DNA of 64,000 bases from JACCZX01 sp963824935. GTDB lineage: Bacteria > Pseudomonadota > Gammaproteobacteria > Burkholderiales > Burkholderiaceae_F. Of the stretch, positions 25,268-34,254 are shown in pieces (the stretch's first letter is position 1; every line of letters starts with the position of its first letter). The notes beneath the pieces were generated by a model. That model searched no databases and was not told where the DNA came from. It was given only the letters and a program-made list of their open reading frames with translations. The position numbers and the translations under genes are program-made. The stretch covers positions 186,001 to 250,000 of the forward strand of contig CAWGRF010000023.1 in the NCBI GenBank assembly GCA_963824935.1, written 5' to 3'.

Positions 25268-27106
25268 CTATGCCACTGCGATGACCGGAGAGGCAGCTTC
25301 GGCCCTCGCCCGCTCGCGGCTCTGGATCTCCCACATCGACGCATACGCGCCGCCCCGCGCCAGTAGTTCGCCGTGTGTGCCACGCTCGACGATGCGGCCG
25401 TGGTCCATGACCAGGATCTGATCGGCGTGTACGACCGTCGACAGTCGATGCGCAATGACCAGCGTCGTGCGGCTTTCCGAAATGCTTTCGAGTTCCTGCT
25501 GGATCACACGCTCGGTACGAGAGTCGAGCGCCGACGTCGCTTCATCGAATACGAGGATCGCTGGATCCTTTAATAACGTGCGCGCGATCGCGACGCGCTG
25601 TTTTTCACCGCCAGAAAGCTTCAGTCCGCGCTCGCCTACCGTCGTTTCGTACCCATCCGGCAGCGTCTCCACAAAAGCATGGATGTGCGCGGCGCGCGCC
25701 GCCGCCACGACTTCCTCGCGGCTCGCACCCGGCCGTCCATAGGCGATGTTGTATTCGATCGTATCGTTGAACAAGACCGTGTCCTGCGGGACGATGCCGA
25801 TCGCTGCGCGCAAGCTTTCCTGCGTCAACGTGCGCACATCCTGGCCGTCGATCAACACGCGGCCGGCATCGACGTCATAGAAACGGAACAACAATCGTCC
25901 CAGCGTCGATTTGCCCGAGCCGGTCGCACCGACGACGGCAGTGGTCGATCCGCCCGCAATCACGAAGTTCACGTCGTGCAGGACCTGGCGCCGAACGTCG
26001 TACGAAAAGTCGACGTGCTCGAAGCGCACTTCAGCCGATCGCAACACCAGCGAATGTGCGTCCGGCGCATCGGCGATTTCGCGGTTCTGCTCGAGCAGCA
26101 TGAACATGCGGTCCATGTCCGCCAACGCCTGTTTGATCTCGCGATAGATCACGCCCAAAAAATTCATCGGGATATAAAGCTGAATCATGAAGGCGTTGAC
26201 CAGGACCAGGTCGCCGATGCTCATCCGGCCTTCGACGACTCCGAGCGCAGCGCGCCACAGGATCAACGTCAACGCCACGGCAATCAGCGCTTGCTGACCC
26301 GCATTCAGCACGTTGAGCGACTGTTGCGACAGCACCGCGGTGCGCTGCGAATCGGCCAGCGTTTCGTCGTAGCGTCGCGCTTCATAGTTCTCGTTGCCGA
26401 AGTACTTGACCGTCTCGAAGTTCAGCAACGAGTCCACCGCGCGCGACTGCGCCTTGCTCTCGAGCTCGTTCCAGCGGCGCCGCAATGTCGTACGCCAGTT
26501 GGTGACCGAAACGGTGAACGCGATGTAGATGGCCAGGCTGACGGCGACGATCGCGGCAAACCAGATTTCGTAGTTCCAAAGCAAATAGGCAAACACCAGG
26601 CTGACCTCGATCAATGTCGGCAGGATCGAGTACAGGGTAAAACTGATCAGCGAAGAAATGCCGCGAATGCCGTGGTCGATTTCGCGCGTAACGGCGCCGG
26701 TGCGGCGCTCGAGGTGATACCGCAGAGACAGCGAGTGCAGATGGCGAAAAGTCTTCAACGCCAGGGTGCGCGTGGCCGCCTGCGTCACCTTGACGAAGAA
26801 AAATTCGCGCAGCTCGGTGAATAGCGAAGTCGACAGCCGCAACGCGCCGTAAGCGATGATCAACGCAATCGGCACGATCAAAAATCCGCTCGCCGTCTGC
26901 ACTGCTGGTGACAGACCATCAACGATGTCTTTCAGCAGAATCGGCACCGAAACCGTCGCCAGCTTGGCCGCCACCAAGCAGCCAAGCGCGAACAGCACCC
27001 TGCCCTTGTACGCCCACAGATACGGCAGCAGCGTCTTAAGCGCCTTCCAGTCGTTGCGATCAGCGCGATCCGACGGTAGTGCTTCCCTAGGTGCAGACCA
27101 ACGCAT
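25268..27106 (-). CDS. ATM1-type ABC exporter (membrane domain fused to ATPase)
   Basis: A 612-residue half-transporter. The membrane domain (about 30-310) has six segments, with YLWAYKGRVLFALGCLVAAK first. The ATPase has Walker A GATGSGKST near 394, signature LSGGEKQ near 498 and Walker B ILVFDEATSALD near 520. The NFETVKYFGNENYE stretch is typical of the Atm1/HMT1 group (mitochondrial Atm1, bacterial NaAtm1), which exports glutathione-linked or metal/sulfur species. I chose the ATG at 27106 over a TTG at 27166. It is divergent from the YciA gene; it precedes gltI with a 91-base gap and is probably a separate unit. The substrate is inferred from the family. Confidence 0.87.
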   Translation of the reverse strand: MRWSAPREALPSDRADRNDWKALKTLLPYLWAYKGRVLFALGCLVAAKLATVSVPILLKDIVDGLSPAVQTASGFLIVPIALIIAYGALRLSTSLFTELREFFFVKVTQAATRTLALKTFRHLHSLSLRYHLERRTGAVTREIDHGIRGISSLISFTLYSILPTLIEVSLVFAYLLWNYEIWFAAIVAVSLAIYIAFTVSVTNWRTTLRRRWNELESKAQSRAVDSLLNFETVKYFGNENYEARRYDETLADSQRTAVLSQQSLNVLNAGQQALIAVALTLILWRAALGVVEGRMSIGDLVLVNAFMIQLYIPMNFLGVIYREIKQALADMDRMFMLLEQNREIADAPDAHSLVLRSAEVRFEHVDFSYDVRRQVLHDVNFVIAGGSTTAVVGATGSGKSTLGRLLFRFYDVDAGRVLIDGQDVRTLTQESLRAAIGIVPQDTVLFNDTIEYNIAYGRPGASREEVVAAARAAHIHAFVETLPDGYETTVGERGLKLSGGEKQRVAIARTLLKDPAILVFDEATSALDSRTERVIQQELESISESRTTLVIAHRLSTVVHADQILVMDHGRIVERGTHGELLARGGAYASMWEIQSRERARAEAASPVIAVA

Positions 27107-27227
27107 GGCTAGGCCGTTCGCAACGTGTCTTGCCTCCGGGCGGCTGCACGCCAAAACACCGAACAACTGCCAGCAAGACCATCGTCTATCGTTACGCTTT
27201 TCATCCGTCGATTATCTCAGCACATCG

Positions 27228-27623
27228 ATGCCCGAATCAGATCAGCTTCCTGCCGACCGCGTGGCGATGTTGCGCATGATGCCGATGCCCGCCGATGCGA
27301 ATGTTCACGGCGATGTGTTCGGCGGCTGGATCATGTCGCACGTCGACGTTGCAGGCGCCATTCCGGCGGCGCGCCGCGCTGGCGGGCGTGTCGCAACGGT
27401 CGCCGTAACGTCGTTCGTCTTCAAGCAGGCGGTGTTCGTCGGCGACCTGGTTAGCTTCTACGCCGATATCGTAAAAATCGGCACTACCTCGATCACCGTC
27501 GAGGTCGAGGTCTATGTGGAGCGCAATCGCTTGCAGAAGGAGGTTGTTAAGGTGACCGAGGCAACGCTTGTCTACGTCGCAACGGACGAACGGCGCAAGC
27601 CCAGAGCGCTGCCTCCGCTGTGA
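27228..27623 (+). CDS. Acyl-CoA thioesterase, YciA type
   Basis: A 131-residue hotdog-fold thioesterase that hydrolyses a range of acyl-CoAs. The YciA signature ANVHGDVFGGWIMSHVD is complete, and so is the VAVTSFVFKQAVFVGDLVSF strand. The longer open frame to the left of 27228 is the antisense of the ABC exporter, so the ATG at 27228 (MPESDQLPADRVAML) is the start. It converges on the flavoprotein gene and diverges from the exporter. Its neighbours in the 30-38 kb region also handle acyl-CoA. Confidence 0.92.
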   Translation: MPESDQLPADRVAMLRMMPMPADANVHGDVFGGWIMSHVDVAGAIPAARRAGGRVATVAVTSFVFKQAVFVGDLVSFYADIVKIGTTSITVEVEVYVERNRLQKEVVKVTEATLVYVATDERRKPRALPPL

Positions 27624-27644
27624 GCCCGCCAACGTGGACCGCAG

Positions 27645-29036
27645 TCACGAATTGATGCTTGCAGCCGCAGCCCTGCCGGCGACGTAGCCGCCGACGACCG
27701 CATTCAGTAGGCCATTACCTTCGAGGTATCCACCGGCAGCATCGCCGGAGACTCCGCGTGCGGCACCGCCGGCCGCGAACAGATTTGAAAACGGCGATCC
27801 GTCCTTGCGCAGCACGCGGCCGGCTGCGTCGGTTGCCAGGCCGCCTTCGGTCCCCAGCAGCGCAGCGGTCACCTGAACCCCGTAGTAGGGGCCGAGGAGC
27901 ATCTGCGCCGCATGAAATCCACGACCGAATTCGTCGGCGGCGTCGTCGAATGCAAGCGCGTTGACCAGCGCAATCGTCGCTTCTAGTCCTTCGCGCTGCA
28001 CTCCGAGTTGGTCGGCTAGATCGCGCAACGTTGTGCCGCGCTTGACGACTCCCGATGTCACCGCGGTCGCGTAGTTCGGCATCGTCAACCCGATCTCGTG
28101 CACGCGTTCGTCGTAGATCATGAACGCTGACCCGCCCGGCTGTGCCAGCACGAACAACGCCGACTCCGAATAGCCCTCGTGCTCATTGAGGAAGCGTTCG
28201 CCGTCGCGATTGACCTGGACCGCGCCCTCGGTCATCAGCGACCATGGAAGTGGCAATCGATGCGACAACACGACGGCGCCGTGCGCCAGAAAGCCGTCGA
28301 TGTCGGCGAGCTGGGCGCCGAGCGCAGTGCCCCACATGAGGGCATCACCCTGGCTGCCTTCGTGCCCTGCAAATGGCAGCGCCCGGACGTCGGGCAGATA
28401 CTGCGTGACCAGCGAACTGTTGCCGGCAAAGCCATTGCACGCGAGCACCAGTGTTTGGCAACCGACGGCCTCGACGGTGTCATTGCGCCGATAGCGAACG
28501 CCGAGTATTCGCTGTGCGTCGTCCACGACCAGGTCGGTCACTTGCGCGCCGGTTTGCACGCGCACGCCTTGCGCGCCGAGCGCCGAATACAGGGATGACA
28601 GCAGTGTCGCGCCGCCACGATCGACCAATGCGTGCATCCTCGGTAGCGAATGCCCAGGGGCAATGCCTTCCACCACGTCGAACCGAATTCCGTGCTGCTT
28701 TGTGAGCCATTCGAGCACTTGCGCTGAAGCGTGTGTCAACGCGTCGACCCGCGACGCGTCGGCACAGCCGTTGGCCTTCGCCTGAATATCGTCGGCAAAT
28801 CGCTGCGGTGTATCGGCGATGCCGCGCGCCTTCTGCTCTGCTGTGCCGGCAGCGGGCACCATGCCGGACGACGACGCAGTTGCGCCGCTTGGAGCGCTGT
28901 CGCGCTCGAGCACGAGCACGTCCGCGCCACCGCTGCGCGCGGCGAGCGCCGCAGTGGCACCGGCGCCGCCGGCGCCGATCACGATGATGGGCGCCGTTGC
29001 GCCAAAGCGTGCCTTCGGATCGACAACGATACCCAT
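27645..29036 (-). CDS. FAD-dependent oxidoreductase, fumarate reductase/ketosteroid dehydrogenase flavoprotein type
   Basis: A 463-residue flavoprotein of the FrdA/KstD superfamily. The FAD-binding GxGxxG is at residues 21-26 (IIVIGAGGAGATAALAA), with the acidic end VLVLERD. The C-terminal FAD part reads NLFAAGGAARGVSGDAAGGY then LLNAVVGG. The family includes 3-ketosteroid-delta1-dehydrogenases, urocanate and fumarate reductases; no heme motif or signal peptide is present, so a soluble enzyme is likely. I chose the ATG at 29036, four bases after the amidase stop, in place of a longer frame that runs into the amidase gene. It is probably cotranscribed with the amidase. The substrate is unknown. 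Confidence 0.83.
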   Translation of the reverse strand: MGIVVDPKARFGATAPIIVIGAGGAGATAALAARSGGADVLVLERDSAPSGATASSSGMVPAAGTAEQKARGIADTPQRFADDIQAKANGCADASRVDALTHASAQVLEWLTKQHGIRFDVVEGIAPGHSLPRMHALVDRGGATLLSSLYSALGAQGVRVQTGAQVTDLVVDDAQRILGVRYRRNDTVEAVGCQTLVLACNGFAGNSSLVTQYLPDVRALPFAGHEGSQGDALMWGTALGAQLADIDGFLAHGAVVLSHRLPLPWSLMTEGAVQVNRDGERFLNEHEGYSESALFVLAQPGGSAFMIYDERVHEIGLTMPNYATAVTSGVVKRGTTLRDLADQLGVQREGLEATIALVNALAFDDAADEFGRGFHAAQMLLGPYYGVQVTAALLGTEGGLATDAAGRVLRKDGSPFSNLFAAGGAARGVSGDAAGGYLEGNGLLNAVVGGYVAGRAAAASINS

Positions 29037-29040
29037 CGAA

Positions 29041-30345
29041 TTAGGCAGCGTGCGCAAGTTGCTGTTCGAGCCAGTGTGCAGCGGCAAGCGCGCGGGCGTC
29101 GTCGCCTGGGCGCGCGACCAGCTGCAAACCCAGCGGCAAGTTTGATTCGCTGCGCAGCAATGCACGCGGAACCGGAACGTTTATCTGTGGGCCACCTAAC
29201 AAATGCCATGGTCGATTGAATTGCGGATCGCCGGTGCTTGCGAGTCCACGCGGCGCCTCGCCGGGCGCACTGGGCGTCAAAATGACATCGGCATCGCCGA
29301 ACAGCTCGTCGATTGATGCTGCGCAGTCGCGCCCGGTCTGCAACGCAGCCAAGTACGACGCTGCATCGATTGCGCGCCCTTCTTCGATCAGCGCCGCGAG
29401 GTGAGCCGAGAGCTGCGCGCGCCGGTAGTCGAACTCGGCCGCGAGACCACGGGCGGTTTCAAACAATTGCACAGTGCGTTGTGCGGCGGCCAGCGCAACG
29501 AACTTCGGCGGCCAATCTATCGAGCGCACGGTTGACCCATTGGTCGAACACACACGTACCACGTCTTCAAGGGCAGCCCGCATCGACGGCGCAAGTTGCG
29601 ACTCCGAGGGCGTAGCCGTCCATCCGATCGACGGCACGCGAGCTTCGCCCGGAATGTCCTTGAGGTCAGGACGAAGCATCAACACGCCAGCCAATAGCGC
29701 CGCATCACCGACCGTTTGCGCGAAGCAGCCGACCGCATCAAGCGTGTCCGATAGCTGCTTGACTCCAGTTCGCGGAATCGCGCCGCGCGTCGGCAGGAAT
29801 CCCACAACACCGCAAAACGACGCCGGTCGAATCAGCGAGCCCGCCGTCTGAGTACCGAGTGCGAACGGCGCCATGTGTGCTGCGACAGCCGCAGCCGATC
29901 CGCTGGAGGATCCACCGGGCGTATGCGCCGGCGCGTGCGGATTGCGCGTTGGGCCGGGAGCGAAGTTCTGCAGTTCCGCGGTCACCGTCTTGCCGAGCAC
30001 GAAGCTGCCGGCGGCGCGCGCAGCAGCGACACACGCTGCGTCCGCGCTCGGTACATGGCCCGCGTAGATCGGGGAACCGTGCTCCGTAGCAATGCCCGCA
30101 GTATCGATTGCGTCCTTCACTGCGATGGGCAAGCCTACCAACGGTCCGCGCACAGATGCTCGATCCAGCTCGCGCGCAGTGACCAGCGCGCGGGCAGTAT
30201 TAATCCACGTGAATGCATGTACCTCGCTTTCACGCTGCTCGATCGCATCTAGAAACGAATGCGTCACCGCCTCGCACGTCACTTCGCGCGCGGCCAGCAT
30301 GCGCGCAAGCTGCGTGGCAGGCATGCGGTTAAGGGGAGTTCTCAT
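29041..30345 (-). CDS. Amidase (amidase-signature family)
   Basis: A 434-residue hydrolase with the Ser-cisSer-Lys triad: Lys77 in PIAVKDAI, Ser146 in TPGGSSSGSAAA and Ser170 in GTQTAGSLIRPASF. The spacing (69 and 24 residues) equals that of malonamidase E2, and the TQTAGSxIRPA form is of that type. It would release ammonia from a small amide. The start at 30345 follows an in-frame TTG that is less likely. It directly precedes the flavoprotein with four bases between, so a two-step degradation of an amide-bearing compound is possible; this is inference. Confidence 0.9.
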   Translation of the reverse strand: MRTPLNRMPATQLARMLAAREVTCEAVTHSFLDAIEQRESEVHAFTWINTARALVTARELDRASVRGPLVGLPIAVKDAIDTAGIATEHGSPIYAGHVPSADAACVAAARAAGSFVLGKTVTAELQNFAPGPTRNPHAPAHTPGGSSSGSAAAVAAHMAPFALGTQTAGSLIRPASFCGVVGFLPTRGAIPRTGVKQLSDTLDAVGCFAQTVGDAALLAGVLMLRPDLKDIPGEARVPSIGWTATPSESQLAPSMRAALEDVVRVCSTNGSTVRSIDWPPKFVALAAAQRTVQLFETARGLAAEFDYRRAQLSAHLAALIEEGRAIDAASYLAALQTGRDCAASIDELFGDADVILTPSAPGEAPRGLASTGDPQFNRPWHLLGGPQINVPVPRALLRSESNLPLGLQLVARPGDDARALAAAHWLEQQLAHAA

Positions 30346-30441
30346 CGTTAGGTCCAACCGGCGGCGTCACGGCTCGCGTGGAATCTAGCGCAAGCGGGCT
30401 TGAAGCTGTCCTTCGGTGGTGGATAAAGAGCTCCAGAACAA

Positions 30442-31269
30442 CTACAAGAACAGGTCCGGCACCAACTCCCGGCTGCCGGGAACGACCGAGTACTTGCTGA
30501 AATCGGTGACACCCGCTTGTTTCAAAACTTCGTCGTCGATAAAGAAGTTGCCCGTGTTCGTGGCTGAATCGGAAATCAGGACTTGGTACGCAGCGTCGGC
30601 CACGATCTGCGGTGTACGGCAGTGCTCGGGCTTGACACCGGGAATCATTTGCAACGCTGCGGTCTGGATCACCGTGCGCGGCCAGAGCGCGTTCACCGCA
30701 ATGCCGTAGGGGCGAAACTCGGCAGCGTGGCCTAGCACGCACATGCTCATTCCGTACTTTGCCATCGTGTAGGCCACATGCGGTGCAAACCAGCGCGGGT
30801 TCATGTTCAACGGCGGCGACAAGGTGAGGATGTGCGGGTTGCGCTTGCGCTCCGCCGATTGCTTAAGGTACGGCAGGCATGCCTGTGTGCACAAGAAAGT
30901 GCCGCGCACATTCACGCCGAACATCAGATCAAAGCGCCTGATCGGAGTAGCTTCGGTGGGAGTCAGGTTGATCGCACTGGCGTTGTTGATCAGGATATCG
31001 ATGCCGCCAAATGTCTCTGCGGTTTTGCGCGCGGCAGCCACGACCTGCTCCTCATCGCGAATGTCGCACGCGAGGGCGAGCGCCTTGCCGCCGGCCTCCT
31101 CGATTTCCGCGGCAGCGGAGTGAATCGTGCCGGGCAACTTCGGATTCGGCTCAACAGTCTTGGCTGCGATCGCGACATTCGCGCCATCGGCGGCGGCGCG
31201 CTTTACGATCGCCAGTCCGATGCCACGCGACCCTCCGGAAATGAAGATCGTTTTGCCCTTCAGGCTCAT
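30442..31269 (-). CDS. Short-chain dehydrogenase/reductase, HSDL2-like
   Basis: A 275-residue SDR. The cofactor motif is ISGGSRGIGLA (residues 10-20), then LINNASAIN, and the catalytic YxxxK is YTMAKYGM. The later part has ALWPRTVIQTAALQ and the C-terminal segment typical of the HSDL2 group, whose members act on lipid-type substrates. The ATG at 31269 overlaps the PaaI stop (ATGA), so the frame upstream of it is not coding. It ends the acyl-CoA cluster. Substrate not known. Confidence 0.88.
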   Translation of the reverse strand: MSLKGKTIFISGGSRGIGLAIVKRAAADGANVAIAAKTVEPNPKLPGTIHSAAAEIEEAGGKALALACDIRDEEQVVAAARKTAETFGGIDILINNASAINLTPTEATPIRRFDLMFGVNVRGTFLCTQACLPYLKQSAERKRNPHILTLSPPLNMNPRWFAPHVAYTMAKYGMSMCVLGHAAEFRPYGIAVNALWPRTVIQTAALQMIPGVKPEHCRTPQIVADAAYQVLISDSATNTGNFFIDDEVLKQAGVTDFSKYSVVPGSRELVPDLFL

Positions 31270-31703
31270 GCGTCGCCTTTCTTCGGCCACAAGATCATCT
31301 GCGTGCAGCGAAACAATGCGATGACCTTCGCGCTTTCGGTGTGCGTTACGGTCGCATCCCACACCTGAGTCGTGCGGCCCTGATGCATTGCACTCACTTC
31401 AGCGCGCAATACGCCGCTAGTAGCCGTGCCGAGAAAATTCGCCTTGAGCTCGATCGTCGTAAAGTTCGAAGCACCGTCGGGCAAATGCGCGATCGTTGCA
31501 TAGCCGGACGCAGTGTCCGCCAGTGCAATCACAGACGCCGCGTGCAGATACCCATTCGGCGCCAGCATCTGCGGCTTGATCGCAAGCTGCATTGCAAGCC
31601 AACCTTCGCGCACATCGACGACGTTCATACCGAACCAGCCAGGCAGATTGTCGCCGGTGCGAGAGTTCAACTTCGCGAGCGTGGTATCGGGGCGCAATGG
31701 CAT
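31266..31703 (-). CDS. PaaI-family hotdog thioesterase
   Basis: A 145-residue hotdog protein, most like the PaaI/YdiI group of acyl-CoA thioesterases. The core is LAPNGYLHAASVIALADTAS, with the active-site-region residues after the Gly-rich turn, then FTTIELKANFLGTATSG. It may spare CoA by clearing dead-end acyl-CoA from the operon's pathway. Its stop overlaps the SDR start. The gap to the enoyl-CoA hydratase is 66 bases. Confidence 0.88.
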   Translation of the reverse strand: MPLRPDTTLAKLNSRTGDNLPGWFGMNVVDVREGWLAMQLAIKPQMLAPNGYLHAASVIALADTASGYATIAHLPDGASNFTTIELKANFLGTATSGVLRAEVSAMHQGRTTQVWDATVTHTESAKVIALFRCTQMILWPKKGDA

Positions 31704-31769
31704 CGTTGTAATCGATCACCAATCACCGGTCACTTTCACGTGAACTGAGAAAAATCCGGCTTTCTGCGC

Positions 31770-32531
31770 TCAAAGAAAGCCGTGAAACGCTTCCTTCGCT
31801 TCCGCACTGCGCACCAAGGCGCCGAATGAATTCGCCTCGTCGGCAATCACTTTTTCGGTCAGCGTCTTCCAGCCCGCGCGCAGCAGACGCTTGGTTGCGC
31901 GCACCGACGCCGGGGGCAGTTGATTGAAGCGTTCGGCCTGTTTGATTGCATGGTCGAGCACGTCATCTCGCGGCAGCACCCGGTTGACGATTTTCATTTC
32001 GAGCGCTTCGCTGGCGCTGATCGGGTCGGCCAGCAGCAGCTTTTCCACCGCCTTGTGATAGCCCGCGGCGAGTGGCACCAGCAGGCTCGACCCAAACTCC
32101 GGGCATATGCCAAGCGAAACAAACGGCATCGAAAACACCGAGTCGTCTGCGCAATAAACCAGATCGCAATGCATCAGCATGGTCGTGCCAATGCCGACCG
32201 CAGCGCCGTTGACCGCGGCGACAACCGGTTTTTCGGCGTACGCAAGCGCCTGCATAAACCGAAATACCGGGGCGTTCATGTCGGACGGCGGATTCTTAAT
32301 GAAGTCCTCGAGATCGTTGCCCGCGGTGAAGATATCCTTTTGCCCGCAGATCAGAAGCGCGCGCACGACAGCATCATCATGTGCTGCAGCGATCGCGTCC
32401 GCCATTGACTGATACATCGACGCGGTAATCGCGTTCTTCTTTTCGGGACGAGCGATCTGGATCCGGGCGACGCCGTTGATCGTAGTGCTACCAACGTTCA
32501 TTGCCGTTTGGCTCATCGCCGCCTGGCTCAT
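31770..32531 (-). CDS. Enoyl-CoA hydratase/isomerase family protein
   Basis: A 253-residue crotonase-fold protein. RPEKKNAITASMYQ, AGNDLEDF and the oxyanion-loop block KPVVAAVNGAAVGIGTTML are visible. The normal hydratase glutamate pair is incompletely matched (GICPEFGSSLLVPL), so an isomerase or other crotonase activity is possible. The ATG at 32531 overlaps the stop of the NTF2-like gene (ATGA). The N-terminus has a short repeat, MSQAAMSQTAM, giving three alternative ATGs (32531, 32516, 32501). Confidence 0.88.
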   Translation of the reverse strand: MSQAAMSQTAMNVGSTTINGVARIQIARPEKKNAITASMYQSMADAIAAAHDDAVVRALLICGQKDIFTAGNDLEDFIKNPPSDMNAPVFRFMQALAYAEKPVVAAVNGAAVGIGTTMLMHCDLVYCADDSVFSMPFVSLGICPEFGSSLLVPLAAGYHKAVEKLLLADPISASEALEMKIVNRVLPRDDVLDHAIKQAERFNQLPPASVRATKRLLRAGWKTLTEKVIADEANSFGALVRSAEAKEAFHGFL

Positions 32532-33034
32532 TGCGGCCTGGACTCCGACGCTACTTTGCGCGCGAAATCGCGCAGCGATGCGGCCGCTTGCGCACGGATC
32601 TTGTTGCGAACGATCGGCGTCCACCCCAGCAGCGCCCCTCTTGCTCCGAGCGCCTGGCGCGACCAGCGCCACAGATCAAACGTGTCTTGCTGCTGCACGA
32701 TCTTGCCCGCGACGACCTGCATTTCGGTGTGTACGTGGTTCGTCACCGGCCGGCCGGTAGCGGAAAAAGTGTATTGCGCGACCCAGTCAACGCGCGCGCG
32801 CGAAGGACTGTCTTCGAGCACATTGAACTCGATACCAAAGTCATCTTCCGCGCGCGAGAGCAACATTTGCCACATCAATCGTGTGCCCTTCGCATTCAAA
32901 AGCTGAAAGACCGGGTCGCTGAACGTAGCGTGCTCGGCGTACAGCAGCCCCATCGTGTAGTGATCACGCACCGTGAAAGCGTCATAAAAACGCTGAGCTA
33001 CGCCCACCAAACCTCCGTGCGACGGCGCAGCCAT
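32528..33034 (-). CDS. NTF2-like/SnoaL-type protein
   Basis: A 168-residue cone-shaped-fold protein. It has the family opening VGVAQRFYDAFTVRDHYTMG and the pattern LYAEHATFSDPVFQLLNAKG with later HTEMQVVAGKIVQQQDTFDLW. NTF2-like proteins include isomerases, hydratases and binding proteins, and its job in a beta-oxidation operon is unclear. The ATG at 33034 is preferred to a GTG nine bases upstream. It is between the thiolase and the hydratase, overlapping the latter. Confidence 0.82.
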   Translation of the reverse strand: MAAPSHGGLVGVAQRFYDAFTVRDHYTMGLLYAEHATFSDPVFQLLNAKGTRLMWQMLLSRAEDDFGIEFNVLEDSPSRARVDWVAQYTFSATGRPVTNHVHTEMQVVAGKIVQQQDTFDLWRWSRQALGARGALLGWTPIVRNKIRAQAAASLRDFARKVASESRPQ

Positions 33035-33055
33035 CGCGTACACGAGCAGTGCTTC

Positions 33056-34252
33056 TTATACACGCTCGAATATCCCGGCGGCGCCCATGCCGGTTCCTAC
33101 GCACATCGTCACCATTCCGTACTTGAGGTTGTTCCGCCGCATTGCATGCACGACGGTAGCAGAGCGAATGGCTCCGGTGGCGCCGAGCGGGTGGCCCAGC
33201 GCGATTGCGCCGCCCATCGGATTGACCTTGCTCTTGTCGAGTCCGAGATCGTTGATGACCGCGACCGCTTGCGCAGCAAATGCTTCATTGAGCTCGATCC
33301 AACCGACATCGTCTTTGTTGATGCCGGCGAGCTTCAACGCTTCCGGGATCGCGTACTTCGGTCCGATTCCCATGATCTCGGGCGGCACACCACGGATTGC
33401 GAAGCTCACGAAGCGCACCAGCGGAGTCAGATTGAACTGCTTGACGGCGCGCTCGGATGCGAGGATCAACGCGCCGGCACCGTCCGACGTTTGCGAGCTG
33501 TTGCCCGCCGTCACGCTGCCTTTGACGGCAAATACCGGTCTTAGTTTTGCGAGCGCTTCGAGGTTGGTATCAGCGCGAGGCCCTTCATCGAGCTTGACCT
33601 TGCGAGTATGAATGTCGAGCTCCTCAGAGCCCAGCCGGGGAGACTTTTCGACGATGTCGATCGCGGTCATCTCATCGGCGAACTGTCCTGCCTTCTGCGC
33701 AGCTATCGCTTTCTGATGTGACGAATACGCGAACTCATCCTGCATTTCGCGCGTCACTTTCCATTGTGTCGCGACCTTCTCGCCCGTCAGGCCCATTCCG
33801 TACGCGATGCCGACGTTCTCATCCTTCTCAAAGATGCGAATATTGAACGCCGGCTTGTTGCCGGTCATCGGCACCATGCTCATCGACTCGGTGCCGCCGG
33901 CCATCATCACGTCGGCCTCGCCGACCCGAATTCGATCGGCCGCCATCGCGACTGCGTTCAGCCCCGACGAGCAGAAGCGATTGATCGTTACACCGCCAGT
34001 CGAATTCGGAAGTCCAGCAAGCAGCACCGCGATTCGCGCAACATTCAACCCCTGCTCGGCTTCGGGCATCGCACAGCCGATGATTGCATCCTCGACCGCT
34101 TTCGGATCGAGACTCGGCACCTGCGACATCACGGATCGAATCGCAGCAACCAACAGATCATCGGGCCGTGTATTTCGAAACATTCCTTTCGGCGCCTTGC
34201 CAATCGGCGTGCGAGTGGCGGCGACGATATAAGCATCCTGAACTTGCTTCAT
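33056..34252 (-). CDS. Acetyl-CoA C-acyltransferase (thiolase)
   Basis: A 398-residue thiolase that cleaves 3-ketoacyl-CoA with CoA. The acyl-carrying Cys94 is in NRFCSSGLNAVAMAA, His354 in IALGHPLGATGAI and the second catalytic Cys384 in CVGTGMGAAG. The start at 34252 is two bases before the stop of the upstream FadJ-like gene (34255), so the two are coupled. It catalyses the last beta-oxidation step. Confidence 0.95.
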   Translation of the reverse strand: MKQVQDAYIVAATRTPIGKAPKGMFRNTRPDDLLVAAIRSVMSQVPSLDPKAVEDAIIGCAMPEAEQGLNVARIAVLLAGLPNSTGGVTINRFCSSGLNAVAMAADRIRVGEADVMMAGGTESMSMVPMTGNKPAFNIRIFEKDENVGIAYGMGLTGEKVATQWKVTREMQDEFAYSSHQKAIAAQKAGQFADEMTAIDIVEKSPRLGSEELDIHTRKVKLDEGPRADTNLEALAKLRPVFAVKGSVTAGNSSQTSDGAGALILASERAVKQFNLTPLVRFVSFAIRGVPPEIMGIGPKYAIPEALKLAGINKDDVGWIELNEAFAAQAVAVINDLGLDKSKVNPMGGAIALGHPLGATGAIRSATVVHAMRRNNLKYGMVTMCVGTGMGAAGIFERV

Positions 34253-34254
34253 TT

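Noticed and set aside
25679..26824. A 381-codon rightward frame opposite the ABC exporter
   Set aside because: Shadow of the exporter; its amino acid composition (many Asp, Gln, Arg, His) is that of antisense translation.
26856..27227. N-terminal extension of the YciA frame
   Set aside because: It runs into the antisense of the ABC exporter; the family starts at the ATG at 27228.
32501..33544. A 347-codon rightward frame opposite the NTF2-like and thiolase genes
   Set aside because: Antisense of two well-supported genes, no motif.
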